19,965 bases of DNA from Xylaria sp. FL1777. Taxonomy: Eukaryota > Ascomycota > Sordariomycetes > Xylariales > Xylariaceae. Below, piece by piece: positions 1-11,400 of the stretch. Position 1 is the stretch's first letter, and the number at the start of each line of letters is the position of its first letter. A program made the position numbers and the translations under genes. Location: contig MU400939.1 of the NCBI GenBank assembly GCA_022578965.1, forward strand, positions 1 to 19,965, read 5' to 3'. The notes under the pieces were generated by a model. The model did no database searches, was not told where the DNA came from, and saw nothing but the letters and a program-made list of their open reading frames with translations.

Positions 1-3000
1 TTTAATATAAATATTATAATAAACTATTTATATAATATATTAGCTTTTAAATATTAATATTTTATATATTATAATAGTAGTTTTTATTTATAAAATATTA
101 TTAAACTACTATAAACAATTAAATTAAGTATTTATTAATTTAATTATTTTAGCTTTTATTAACTTTTTTGCTTTTAAATATTAAGCTATATTTAATGCTT
201 GCTAAACTTGCTATTTATAGTTTTTTTTACTTTAAATACTGTTAATTAACTATATGTTTAATACTAAATACAAAAATAACTATTGCTTTCTTTAGTACTG
301 CTATATTAACTTTTGTTTTGCTTAAGTTTAGCTAAAGTTAATTTGTTTTAGCTATTTAATAAGCAACTCTGTTTTTAGCTTATTAGCTATTTTTTTAAAG
401 CTTTATTTAGTAGCTTACTTAGTTTAATTGCAAGCTTATTAAAAATTGCTTTTATAAAGTTCTTTAGTTAACTATAAAATATTATAGCAATTTTAAAATT
501 GCAGATTTATTTATTTATATTTTTTAATAATAATTTTTATAACTTTTAACGTAAATAAATGTTTAATTTATTAAAAAAGCTTATATATATTAGCTTAAAG
601 TAAACTTTATAATAATATAAAATCTTAAGGTTAATAAAAACTAAATAGTTATTAGTATAATATTTAATGTTTATTAAAAAAAAGTTATTTATGCTTAGTA
701 TAGCTTTGCAAGCAATTTAATATTGCTAATTAAATAAATTAAGCTTTTTTAAAGCTATAACTATTTAACGCTTACTTAAGTAATTAAAAAACAATAATAA
801 ATATTTGCATTAAGTTAAAACTTTATTTTAAGCATAAGCTTATTTAAAGTTATGCTTTTAGTTAGCTATTATTTTTTGCATTATTTTAATAAAACTATAT
901 AAATAACTTATGTTATTTAAAAAGTAGCTTTTTATATTATTATTGCTTGCTTTTATGCTTAATATAACTTAAATACTAAAATTCCAATATTTATAAATAT
1001 AATAACATATTTATTACATTTTAAAAAGCATATAAGTTTTATAAATATATTATAAAATAAAGCGCTAATTATTAAATTATTAGCAAAAATTAACTTATGC
1101 CTTTTTATGCATAGCTTTTATTTTTATAAATATTACTTTTTTTTATATAATTTAAACGCTTTAATATATATAAAGAATTTTTTTATTATTAGTAAATATA
1201 GCTTTAATTAGCTACTTGTTTAAAAAAGTTAACTTTATTAATGCTTAACTAGCAAAAGCAGCATTTTTATTTTTGCTAATAATAAAGCTATTACTATTAA
1301 CTTAACTTAAAACTTATTTTTGCTTAGCTTTAAGTAAAACGTTAAAATTAATATAATATATGCAGATTTACTACTATAAAAAAAAACTAATAATTTAATG
1401 CAGCTTTTATTGCTTTATTATAATTAGTTATAATTATATTGAGCTTTTATATTATATGTTATATTATAAGCTAATAAATACTTTTAGCTAAAAACTAAAC
1501 GCTTTTTTGCTTTTTATTATTAATTAAGCTAAATATAACATTAAAAACTGTTTTTAAGCAAGTTTAGCTTATTACTTAAAATAATAGCAGGTTAAATTAA
1601 TTAATATTATATATATTATTAAAGCTAATAACTTTAAAAAATTGCTTTTATATTTTTAAGTAATAAAAAAACGTTTAAACTAGTTTAACTAAACAGTTTA
1701 GCTTATTATTAGCTTACTTTATTAAATAAAAAACCTTTTTTGTATTAAAAAGCTTAATAAAAGCAGTAGTTAAGTTATAGCTATTTAGCTTAGCTTAATT
1801 TATAAAGCTTTAAGCATTATAAATATTCTTTTAAATAAAAATAAACTTTTTATATTGTTATTTTATTATGCTTTAAACATTTTAAGCTTAAATATTAACT
1901 TAGTAGCTAGTTAATTTAACAGTTGTTTTTATTAATTTTATAAGCTTGCAATAAGAAAAATAAGCAAAAAAGTTTAAACTTAAGCTATAGTTATGCTAAT
2001 AATGTTTTATATTTTTATATAGTTATAATAACTATTAACTTTTATTTATAGCTTTAGTAATAACTATTTATTTATAGCTAGTTTTTTAAAACTTTTGCTG
2101 CTAAAGTTCTTTATTTTTGCTTTTTTTAATTTGTTTAAATTAGTTATATTTAATAAAAAATTAAATCGGTTGTTTTTTAAACGAATATATATAGTTTTTA
2201 ATAAAACTAAACTTATTATTTTTTAAAAATAAATTAACATAATTAAAAAGCATATTAGCTATAAAAAATAAATTGTTTAAAATAAATAAGTTAAAAATAG
2301 TTTTTAAAACTAAAAATAATAAATTATAGCTAATTAACAAAATGCTTGCTTTAAATAGCAAAACTAGCACAAAAAAAATTTATTTAAGTAATGCTATTAT
2401 AAATAAAGCAGCTTTAATTAAACTTAGTACAAATAACCTTACTAGTAAATATTAAAGCAATAAATATAAAAAAAAAAAGTTATAGCTATTTAAATTTAAT
2501 AATAACTACTTTTATTTGTTTTTTTATTAGTATACATGTTTATACAAGCAAACTAAATTTATAAAAAGCTATTAACCTTTTTTTATAACTTTATAAACTA
2601 ACTGTAAAACTAATACAAATTTTTTTTAAGTAGCAGTTAGTAAACTAGCAATACAAAACAATTTAGCAAACTAAAATCTTAAAAAAATAAAAGTAAAACT
2701 AGCTTTTAAGCTAAACATAAGCATTTATATATATTAAAGCTTTAATAAGTAAAAAAAAGTATTACTAAAAAAAATCTTATAATTAGTACAGATTTTTTAT
2801 GTTAGCTTATTAAGTTTTTTATAGCTACATAAGTATAAAACAATACTAAAAAAATAAAAGTAACCATTAAAAATATTATTAAAAGCATTATTATTACTAA
2901 AGCTATAAAATAAAAAAACATTTTTGCTATTATAACTAAATACAAAAAATCAGCAAATTAAAGTAGTTATAAAAGCAGCAAATAGCTTATTATATAAAAA

Positions 3001-3383
3001 AAGTAAACAAAAAGAAAAATAATAAAACATGCGTTGGTTTTTTTAACGATAAAATAAATTATCTAAAGTAAAAGCGCGCTTATGTAATAACTAAAGCTTA
3101 AAAAGTTTAAAAAACATTATATAATATAAAAATTAATTAGTATTACAAAATTAAAATATATAATAAATATGTTTTTAGTATTAATAAAGTAAAAAGCATA
3201 AAATGTAAAGTATAAACAAAATTAAATCAACAAAATATATAAAAAGAAATATAAAATAAACAACATTAAGTACATAAAAAAAAACGGTATACATTAACAT
3301 TTTTTAATTAAGCTAATAAAAGCATTATATGTTTATAAAATCATATGTTTATATTAATTCTTTATATGTCTGTATTAATTCCC
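1..3383. mobile_element. Copy A of a 3.6 kb TIR DNA transposon, RIP-mutated, left end outside the window
   Basis: Base 1 aligns with base 3845 and the match continues collinearly to 3383/7225, so this is a second copy, in the same orientation, of the element at 3652-7225. By that alignment about 190 bp, including the left inverted repeat, lie before the window. The right end is an 84-bp inverted repeat ending ATTAATTCCC at 3383. Differences from copy B are almost all transitions (for example around 193-240 against 4033-4085), as RIP of each copy would give. No intact transposase can be read; open stretches on the T-rich strand are short and not convincing. The superfamily is inferred from copy B, where the ends can be seen. 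Confidence 0.85.
3300..3383. repeat. Right terminal inverted repeat of copy A (84 bp)
   Basis: The reverse complement of 3652-3735 matches this stretch along its full length with only a few transitions. Similarity stops sharply inward of the TTTTTTAATTAAG motif. The outer end is ATTAATTCCC, which fixes the right boundary of copy A at 3383. This end keeps all three terminal C residues, whereas copy B has CCT. Confidence 0.88.
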
Positions 3384-3642
3384 TTTATTAAATTAAAAGT
3401 TATTAATTTTTAACTATAATATTTTTAATATTATAATTAAATATATTAATAATATTTAATATAGATTTTTTTTGTGTTTTTATATAAATATATTAAAAAG
3501 TTTGGTTTTTTTAAGTATATAACTATTATTATAGCTAAAAGTGCTTTTATTAAATCTTTTAATTTTTTAAGACTTTTATTTATATTTTTAAGAAATTTTA
3601 TTTTATTTTATTACTTTAAATAAAATTATATTAATTTATGCT
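3384..3642. other. Spacer between the two transposon copies; no gene
   Basis: About 260 bp of T-rich sequence with very few G or C. It shows no inverted or direct repeat of note and no open frame. Its composition matches the block that begins at 7234, so both are probably parts of one pre-insertion locus split by copy B. The bases just after 3383 (TTTATTAAA) would be copy A's target duplication, but the partner is outside the window. Confidence 0.7.
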
Positions 3643-3651
3643 TTTAAATTA
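3643..3651. repeat. Left target-site duplication of copy B
   Basis: TTTAAATTA lies directly before the terminal GGG of copy B and recurs directly after its right end at 7225-7233. If the last base of the right TIR was C (as in copy A) and mutated to T, the duplication is 8 bp (TTAAATTA); otherwise it is 9 bp. Mutator-like elements typically give 9 bp (8-11) and hAT elements 8 bp. Confidence 0.75.
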
Positions 3652-3735
3652 GGGAATTAATACAAACATATAAAGAATTAATATAAACATATAATCTTAT
3701 AAATATATAATGCTTTTATTAGCTTAATTAAAAAA
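3652..3735. repeat. Left terminal inverted repeat of copy B (84 bp)
   Basis: Reverse complement of 3300-3383 and of 7142-7225. It begins GGGAATTAATACAAACATA and ends in a run of A before CGGAC, where similarity stops. The first 44 bases contain two tandem near-identical 21-bp units (3654-3674 and 3675-3695). Confidence 0.88.
3654..3695. repeat. Tandem 21-bp units inside the transposon end
   Basis: Two consecutive units with consensus GAATTAATAYAAACATATAA plus one base occupy 3654-3674 and 3675-3695, differing by a C/T transition and the last base. The same pair is present in inverted form at the right ends (about 3340-3381 and 7182-7223). Repeated sub-motifs in long transposon ends often bind transposase; that role is inference here. 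Confidence 0.7.
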
Positions 3736-6700
3736 CGGACTTTATAGTACTTCTTGCTTTAATAAACTTATTTTTTACTTTTATGCAACTAATTAAATTT
3801 TTAGCTTAATTCTTTTTTTAATAGCATTATTTTTATGCAAACTTTTTAATATAAATATTATAATAAACTATTTATATAATATGTTAGCTTTTAAATATTA
3901 ATATTTTATATATTATAATAGTAGTTTTTACTTATAAAACATTATTAAACTACTATAAATAGTTATATTAAGTATTTATTAATTTAATTATTTTAATTTT
4001 TATTAACTTTTTTGTTTTTAAATATTAAGCTGCATTTAATGCTTGCTAAACTTACTACTTACAGTTTTTTTTACTTTAAGCACTATTAATTAACTATATA
4101 TTTAATGCTAAGTAAAAAAATAACTATTGCTTTTTTTAGTACTGCTATATTAGCTTTTGTTTTATTTAAGCTTAACTAAGGTTAACTTATTTTAGCTATT
4201 TAGTAAACAACTTTGTTTTTAGTTTATTAGCTGTTTTTTTAAAGCTTTGCTTAATAGCTTATTTAGTTTAATCGTAAGCTTATTAAAAATTGCTTTTATA
4301 AAATTCTTTAGTTAATTATAAAGCATTATAGCAATTTTAAAGTTGCAAATTTGTTTGTATATATTTTTTAATAATAATTTTTGCAACCTTTAATATAAAT
4401 AAATGTTTAATTTATTAAAAAAGCTTATATATGCTAGCTTAAAATAAACTTTATAATAACATAAGATCTTAAGTTTAATTAAAACTAAACAATTATTAAT
4501 GCAATATTTAATGTTTATTAAAAAAAAGTTATTTATGCTTAGTATAGCTTTATAAACAATTTAATATTGCTAATTAAATAAGTTAAGCTTTTTTAAAGCT
4601 ATAACTATTTAAACTTTACTTAAATAATTAAAAAACAATAATAAATATTTGCGTTAAATTAAAACTTTATTTTAAGCATAAGCTTATTTAAAATTACGCT
4701 TTTAGTTAACTATTATTTTTTGCATTGCTTTAACAAAACTATATAAATAACTTATGCTATTTAAAAAGTAGCTTTTTATATTATTATTGCTTACTTTTAT
4801 ATTTAATATAACTTAAATACTAAAGTTGCAATATTTATAAATATAATAATATATTTATTGCATTTTAAAAAGCATATAAGTTTTATAAATATATTATAAA
4901 ATAAAATGCTAGTTATTAAATTGTTAGTAAAAATTAACTTATGCTTTTTTATATATAGCTTTTATTTTTGCAAATATTATTTTTTTTTATATAATTAAAA
5001 CGCCTTAATATATATAAAAAATTTCTTTATTATTAATAAATGTAGCTTTAACTAGCTGCTTATTTAAAAAAGTTAACTTTATTAATGCTTAATTAATAAA
5101 AGTAGCATTTTTATTTTTGCTAGTAATAAAGCTATTACTATTAATTTAACTTAAAACTTATTTTTGCTTAGCTTTAAGCAAAACGTTAAAATTAATATAA
5201 TATATGCAGATTTATTACTATAAAAAAAAAACTCATAATTTAATGCAGCTTTTATTGCTTTATTATAATTAATTATAATTATATTAAGCTTTTATATAAT
5301 ATATTATATTATAAGCTAACAAATATTTTTAGCTAAAAACTAAAAGCTTTTTTGCTTTTTATTATTAATTAAGCTAAATATAACATTAAAAACTATTTTT
5401 AAGCAAGTTTAGCTTATTGTTTAAAATAATAGCAGCTTAAATAAATTAGTATTATATATATTATTAAAGCTAATAACTTTAAAAAATTGCTTTTATATTT
5501 TTAAGTAGTAAAAAAACGTTTAAACTAATTTAACTAAGCAGTTTAGCTTATTATTAGCTTACTTTACTAAGTAAAAAACTTTTTTTTATTAAAAAGCTTA
5601 ATAAAAGCACCAGTTAAATTATAGCTATTTAGCTTAGCTTAGTTAATAAAGCTTTAAGCATTATAAATATTTCTTTAAGTAAAAACAGACTTTTTGTATT
5701 ACTATTTTATTATGCTTTAAATATTTTAAGCTTAAATATTAACTTAGCAGCTAGTTAATTTAATAATTGCTTTTATTAATTTTATAAGCTTGCAATAAAA
5801 GAAATAAGCAAAAAGGTTTAAGCTTAAGCTATAATTATGCTAATAATGTTTTATATTTTTGTATAGTTATAATAACTATTAACCTTTGTTTATAGCTTTA
5901 GCAATAATTATTTATTTATAGCTAGTTTTTTAAAACTTTTATTATTAAAGTTTTTGATTTTTGCTTTTTTTAATTTGTTTAAATTAGTTATATTTAATAA
6001 AAAATCAAATTAGTTGTTTTTTAAACAAATATATATAGTTTTTAGTAAAACTAAACCTATTATTTTTTAAAAATAAATTAATATAGTTAAAAAGCATATT
6101 AGTTATAATAAATAAGTCGCTTAAAATAAATAAGTTAAAAATAGTTTTTAGAACTAAAAACAGTAAATTATAGCTAGCTAACAAAATGCTTGCTTTAAAT
6201 AGCAAAACTAGCACAAAAAAAGTTTGTTTAAGTAATACTATTATAAATAAAGCAGCTTTAATTAAACTTAATATAAATAACTTTACTAATAAACATTAAA
6301 GCAATAAATATAAAAAAAAAAGTTATAGCTATTTAAATTTAATAATAATTACTTTTATTTGTTTTTTTACTAATATATGCGTTTATATAAACGAACTAAA
6401 TTTATAAAAAGCTATTAACTTTTTTTTATAACTTTACGAACTAACTGTAAAGCTAATGCAAGTTTTCTTTAAGTAGCAGTTAATAAGCTAGCAATATAAA
6501 ACAATTTAGCAAACTAAAATCTTAAAAAAACAAAAATAAAACTAGCTTTTAAGCTAAACATAAGCATTTATATATATTAAAGCTTTAATAAATAAAAAAA
6601 AGTATTACTAAAAAAATCTTATAATTAATATAGATTTTTTATGCTAGCTTATTAAGTTTTTTATAGCTATATAAGTATAAAATAGTGCTAAAAAAATAAA

Positions 6701-7141
6701 AGTAAGCACTAAAAATATTATTAAAAGCATTATTATTACTAAAGCTATAAAATAAAAAAATATTTTTGCTACTATAACTAAATATAAAAAATTAGCAAAT
6801 TAAAGTAGTTATAAAAGCAGCAAATAGCTTATTACATAAAGAAAATAAACAGAAAAAAAAATAATAAAACATGCGTTATTTTTTTTAACAATAAAATAAA
6901 TTATCTAAAGTAAAAGTGCGCTTATATAATAACTAAAGCTTAAAAAGTTCGAAAAACATTATATAATATAAAAGTTAATTAATATTACAAGATTAAAGTA
7001 TATAATAAATATGTTTTTATTATTAATAAAGTAAAAAGCGTAAAATATAAAATATAAACAAGATTAAATCAACAGAATATATAAAGAAAAATATAAAATA
7101 AATAACATTAAGTATATAAAAAAAGACAATATGCACTAACA

Positions 7142-7225
7142 TTTTTTAATTGAGCTAATAAAAGCATTATATATTTATAAAATCATATGTTTATATTAAT
7201 TCTTTATGTATTTATATTAATTCCT
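7142..7225. repeat. Right terminal inverted repeat of copy B (84 bp)
   Basis: Matches the copy A right end (3300-3383) and the reverse complement of 3652-3735. The terminal bases read TTCCT rather than TTCCC, most simply a C-to-T change at 7225. Other differences from copy A in the last 25 bases are all transitions. Confidence 0.86.
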
Positions 7226-7233
7226 TTAAATTA
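7225..7233. repeat. Right target-site duplication of copy B
   Basis: TTTAAATTA, identical to 3643-3651. Base 7225 may belong to the element end instead (mutated C), which would make the duplication the 8 bases 7226-7233. Confidence 0.72.
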
Positions 7234-8425
7234 ATTCAAGTATTATATTTTGTTTTAATATATAAGTTTAATTTTAAATTAGTTTTTTTAGTTATTATAT
7301 TAAACTTTATATAAACCTTTAGTTTTTTTAGCTATTTATTGCTTTTTTAATAAGTATTTATTTTGTTTTTTGATTTTTTTTTATAAAATGTTTAAATGTT
7401 TGCTTTTTTTAATACTTTAAATATTATTATACTTTGTTTTATTTTTGCTTTTAGTTAAGCTTTAAATTATAATTTTTAAGCTTTTTTGCTTTTAATAATT
7501 ATTTTTTAATATAATTATGCTTTAATTAACTAATAATATTTATAAAGGTTATTTTTATACTTTTTTAAAATAATATTATAAATATAGTTATAACTTTTTT
7601 TAAATATTATAAATTTTTGTAAATTTTTATAATAAACTAAAGTTATAGTTAACTATTTTATTTTATAAAGGTTTTTTATTTTTATTTTTGCAATTTATTT
7701 AAAAAACTAATTGTTTTTTAATTTATTAAATAAATATTAATAGTAATAATATATTATATAGCAATTTTATAATACTTTATTATATTTTAAATTCTTTAAA
7801 CATAAAATATTATTATTATTTTTTATTATAATTTTATTATAGTAATAACTTTTAATAATTAGTTTAATTATTAGTTTTAATTTTTAAAATATATTAGTTT
7901 TTATATTAACTATTAATGCTTTTTTATTTTATTATATTTAAAGTAATTTAAGCTATAAAAATACTTTATTTATTTTTATTAGTTTTTTTTTTATAATATT
8001 TTTTATAACTTTTAGTTTTATTTATTTTTACTTTAAAGTTTTATAAGTTTTATTTTTTTAAGTTTATTTAATAATTAAGTACTTTAATAATTTATAATTA
8101 GTTTAATAATTATATTATTTATAGTTATAGTTTTTTTTTTTTAAATATAATTTTTTTTAAATTATATTTTAAGCTTTAATAGTTTAAAGTTTTTATAGTT
8201 TTATAAGTTTGCTAGCTATATTAATTTATTATTTTTTATTATTTATTACTTTTAGTTAAATTATTTTTTTAAGTTATATATTAAATAACTTTAATTGCTT
8301 ATATAACAAATATATTTTTTTGCAATTTGTTTTAATAATTATAAAGCTTTAACCTTTTTTAAATTCTTTATACTTAACTATAACTTTATAAGTTCAAGCT
8401 TAATTATTAAATAATTAAAATCGTT
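7234..8425. other. T-rich block, almost free of G and C; no gene seen
   Basis: About 1.2 kb in which the plus strand is strongly T-rich and GC is visibly lower than in the neighbouring transposon copies; GC steps that are common elsewhere are sparse here. No inverted repeat, open frame or RNA gene could be supported. It is compositionally like 3384-3642 and 19600-19965. The boundary with the A-rich block is fairly sharp near 8425. Confidence 0.65.
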
Positions 8426-8444
8426 AAAATTAGCGTAGCAATTT

Positions 8445-8487
8445 CTATTTACTAAATAGGTTGTACTTTATTTGCGGAGTGCAAATA
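8445..8487. other. Pair of short hairpins in a less mutated patch
   Basis: CTATTT-ACT-AAATAG (8445-8459) is followed by TATTTGC-GGAGT-GCAAATA (8469-8487), a perfect 7-bp stem with a 5-base loop. The patch from about 8430 to 8490 contains GA, TC, GG and CG steps that are rare nearby, and it sits at the switch from T-rich to A-rich plus strand. It may be the end of an insertion. The stems are short enough to arise by chance in AT-rich DNA. Confidence 0.4.
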
Positions 8488-8489
8488 TA

Positions 8490-11400
8490 ACAAAAAACGG
8501 AAAAATAGTATTAAACAACTTATTTGTTAAAAATGCAACTAATATACTATTAAAACTTACTAGCAATATAACTACAAAGCAGCAGCATTTTAATAGAAAA
8601 CATAAAGCTAACGGACTTTTTAGTATGTAAAAAATAGTTAATAAAATTGTAAAACTAGTACTATAGCTGCTAACGGAAAAAAAAATAGCAAAAAGAATTT
8701 CTTTTTAAAAAAACGCAAAAAAAGCGCAAATAGCATATATATTAAAAAAAGCCTAAAAAAGCTAGCAAAGCATAAAGCTTAACAATAAAAACAACTTTAA
8801 TATATTTATAACTTGCTATAACTTAAATGCTGCTATAAAAGCTAATTAAAAAAGTATTAAAAATACTGTTTAAAAGCTTTTTTAATAAACTTTATTAAAC
8901 GTAAACATGCTAAAATCTTAAGTATAAATTATAGCTTTATAGCTAGCTTGTAATAATAAAGCAATACTATTTAAGCAAAACAAAAAAATATTAATTAAAG
9001 TTAAAAAACAAGCTAATAACTTTAAAAATAAAACATTAGCTAATATTATTAAAGCAGTAAATATAACGCTTATAAGCAGTAATACAATTGTTATTAAAAA
9101 GCTATATAGCAAAAACATAATAATTACTTTTAAAAAAGCAATGCTTTAAAAAGCTAAAAAAAAAAAGTAAATTATAAAAGCTTTTAGAAAAAAATCAAAA
9201 GTATAACAAAAAAAAGCAGCACTAATAGTAAAAAGCGTTTTAGCAAAACAAATTAAAGCAATATATTCAAATAAAAATTTATTGCAGTTATTATATAATA
9301 AACACTTTAAAGTTATAAAGTACCAAAAAATGCTATTTAAAAACACAAAAGCTAAATTTACGTTAATATTATTATATATAAGTAGCATTATAGCAGCTAA
9401 AATAATATGCAAAAATAGCTTTTTATAAAAAGCTTAGCTATTTAATTGCAAACTTTTTGCTATAAAGCTTAAAATTATATAATGCTTTAACTACTATAAA
9501 TATAGTTATATAGCTAAATATTGCTATAAAAACTTAAAATATAACTATTGCTTAGTTTTAAAGCACTAAAAAAATAAAAAAAGCTGCTTAATAAAAACAT
9601 AAAAAGCAAAGCAAAAATGCATAAACTATCAAAAAGCGCACATAACATAAAATAAAGCTTGCTAAAAAAAAGTCAAACAAAAAAACAAAGCAAAAACAAT
9701 ATATATATTATAACTTAAAAGCTTTTAAAGTGCTAAAAAAGCAGCAATAATAAATAAAAAAATAAATAAAAGTAATTTAAAAATGCTAATAGCATTAATA
9801 TTTATAAAGCTATATAAAAAAAAATTACTAATAAAAAAACAGTAAACTAGTAGTATAAGTAAAAACTTATTTTTATTAACTTAATAATATATAATATTAT
9901 TTTTTAAAACATTATAAAATTTAAAAATAATGTAGCATATATGCTATAAAATAATAGCTTTAATTATATAATAGTTTAAAAGCTAATAATTAATAAACAT
10001 AGTAATATATATTGCTTTAGTAGTAATAACTACTAAGTTATTTAATTAAAAAGCAAAGCTACGCTATATATAAACAAAAAAATTATAATAAAAACGCTAG
10101 CAAAAAACGCTAATAAAAATTAAGCAAAAGTTATAATAAGTAATAATAATTTAGCAGTATTTTTATAATTAATATACTTGCTAAATTAAAAAAAAATAGT
10201 TTAATATAATTTAATTTAAAAAATATATAAAGTAAGCAAGCTAAAAAAACATTATATATTTATAAGTAACTTTAATTTTTATTACTTATTATAAAACTTA
10301 AAAAGCAAAAAAAGCTAAAAAATAAATAAACTACTTAAATTTACTGCATAATAAAATTTTATGCTAACTACTTTTTAAAAAAAAGTAATTAAAATAAAGC
10401 ATAAATAAAAAAGCTTAATAATAAACTTAATATAAATATTTAATAATTTAGCTATTATTTATTAAAAAGACTTAAAGTAGCTAAGTTTTAACTATAAAGC
10501 ACTAAAAGTTATAATTAACTTAAAAGCAGCTTTATAAAAATACTTAAAAAAAGCAAAAAAATAAAACTAGCTTAAATTAAACAAAAATAAAACAGCTATA
10601 AAAATAAAAGGTATTATTATAAAAATGTATATATTATATATATTTAATAAGCTAAATAATGCTTTTAACCTTTTAATTTAGCAACTAATAAAAATAGCAA
10701 ATAAAATAACGCTTAAAAAAACTATAAAAAAAAAATATTAAGTATTACTTTAGTAGTTTTTAAAAGTAGTTAAAACAAAAAAAAAAGCAAAATAAGCGCA
10801 CTACAGGTTTTAAAGCAAAAGAACTAAAGTAGTATAGCAAGCCTTTAAAAAAAAAAAAAAAGCTTTTAATAATAAAGTAAAAAAAGCGTAAAAACGCAGC
10901 TAAAAATAAGCATTTATAAAAGCATTTAAAGATTTTAAGTTATTATAAAGCTTAGCTAAATAAGCAAAGTTTGCTTATAAGCTAGCTTTAAAAATTACTG
11001 TAATTTTATTGCTAAAACAAACAAAAAATAAGCTGCTTTTTATTAATACTTTCGAAAAAAAAACAGCTTTATTAGCAAAACGCTTTTTTTTTGCATTATT
11101 AGCAAACTTATTTAATATATTTAAAAAAAACTTAACTTATAATAACTATTAAAAGTTTATAATTAATATTAATATAAAAAAAAAAACATAATATTACTAA
11201 TATAAAAGTTAGTGCTATAAAAAGCGCTAAAAAATAACTTATTACTTAATAGCTTTTTTAAAGCTTATAAACTTGCTTTAGCAAAAAAAATAGCAATATT
11301 ATATATTGCTAGCTTTTTATTAAAGTATTACTTAATGTAATTTAAGCAAACAAAAGTAATAATTATATTTAAACTTAAAAAGTTAAAAAAAACTAAAAAA

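Larger units (their letters stand above)
3652..7225. mobile_element. Copy B: complete TIR DNA transposon, Mutator-like (Hop-type) by structure, RIP-mutated
   Basis: The element is 3574 bp, bounded by 84-bp inverted repeats starting GGGAATTAAT and flanked by an 8-9 bp direct duplication. Known fungal Mutator-like elements such as Hop of Fusarium have about this size, long inverted ends (near 100 bp) and 9-bp duplications, so the structure fits that group; hAT elements normally have much shorter ends. The assignment is structural only, since no transposase domain could be read. The interior is about 2 kb of T-rich plus strand (to about 6000), then A-rich sequence. An open stretch of 69 codons on the minus strand (6005-6214) is shared with copy A at 2161-2370. 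It may be a decayed transposase fragment or simply an effect of the T-rich strand. The element is presumed dead. Confidence 0.72.

Noticed and set aside
1..7225. The two direct 3.4 kb repeats as the LTRs of a giant retrotransposon
   Set aside because: Only about 268 bp lie between them, there are no TG/CA ends, and the unit itself has inverted ends and a target duplication.
8918..9412. Open stretches of 66 and 88 codons on the minus strand as small membrane proteins
   Set aside because: They are almost only Phe, Leu, Ile, Tyr, Asn and Lys, as expected from the complement of A-rich DNA. There is no family resemblance and no context; they arise because the T-rich strand has few stops.
8531..9820. 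Lysine- and serine-rich coding relic on the plus strand
   Set aside because: About 13 percent of codons are stops, no fewer than chance, and I could not keep one frame beyond about 9820, so coding is not supported.
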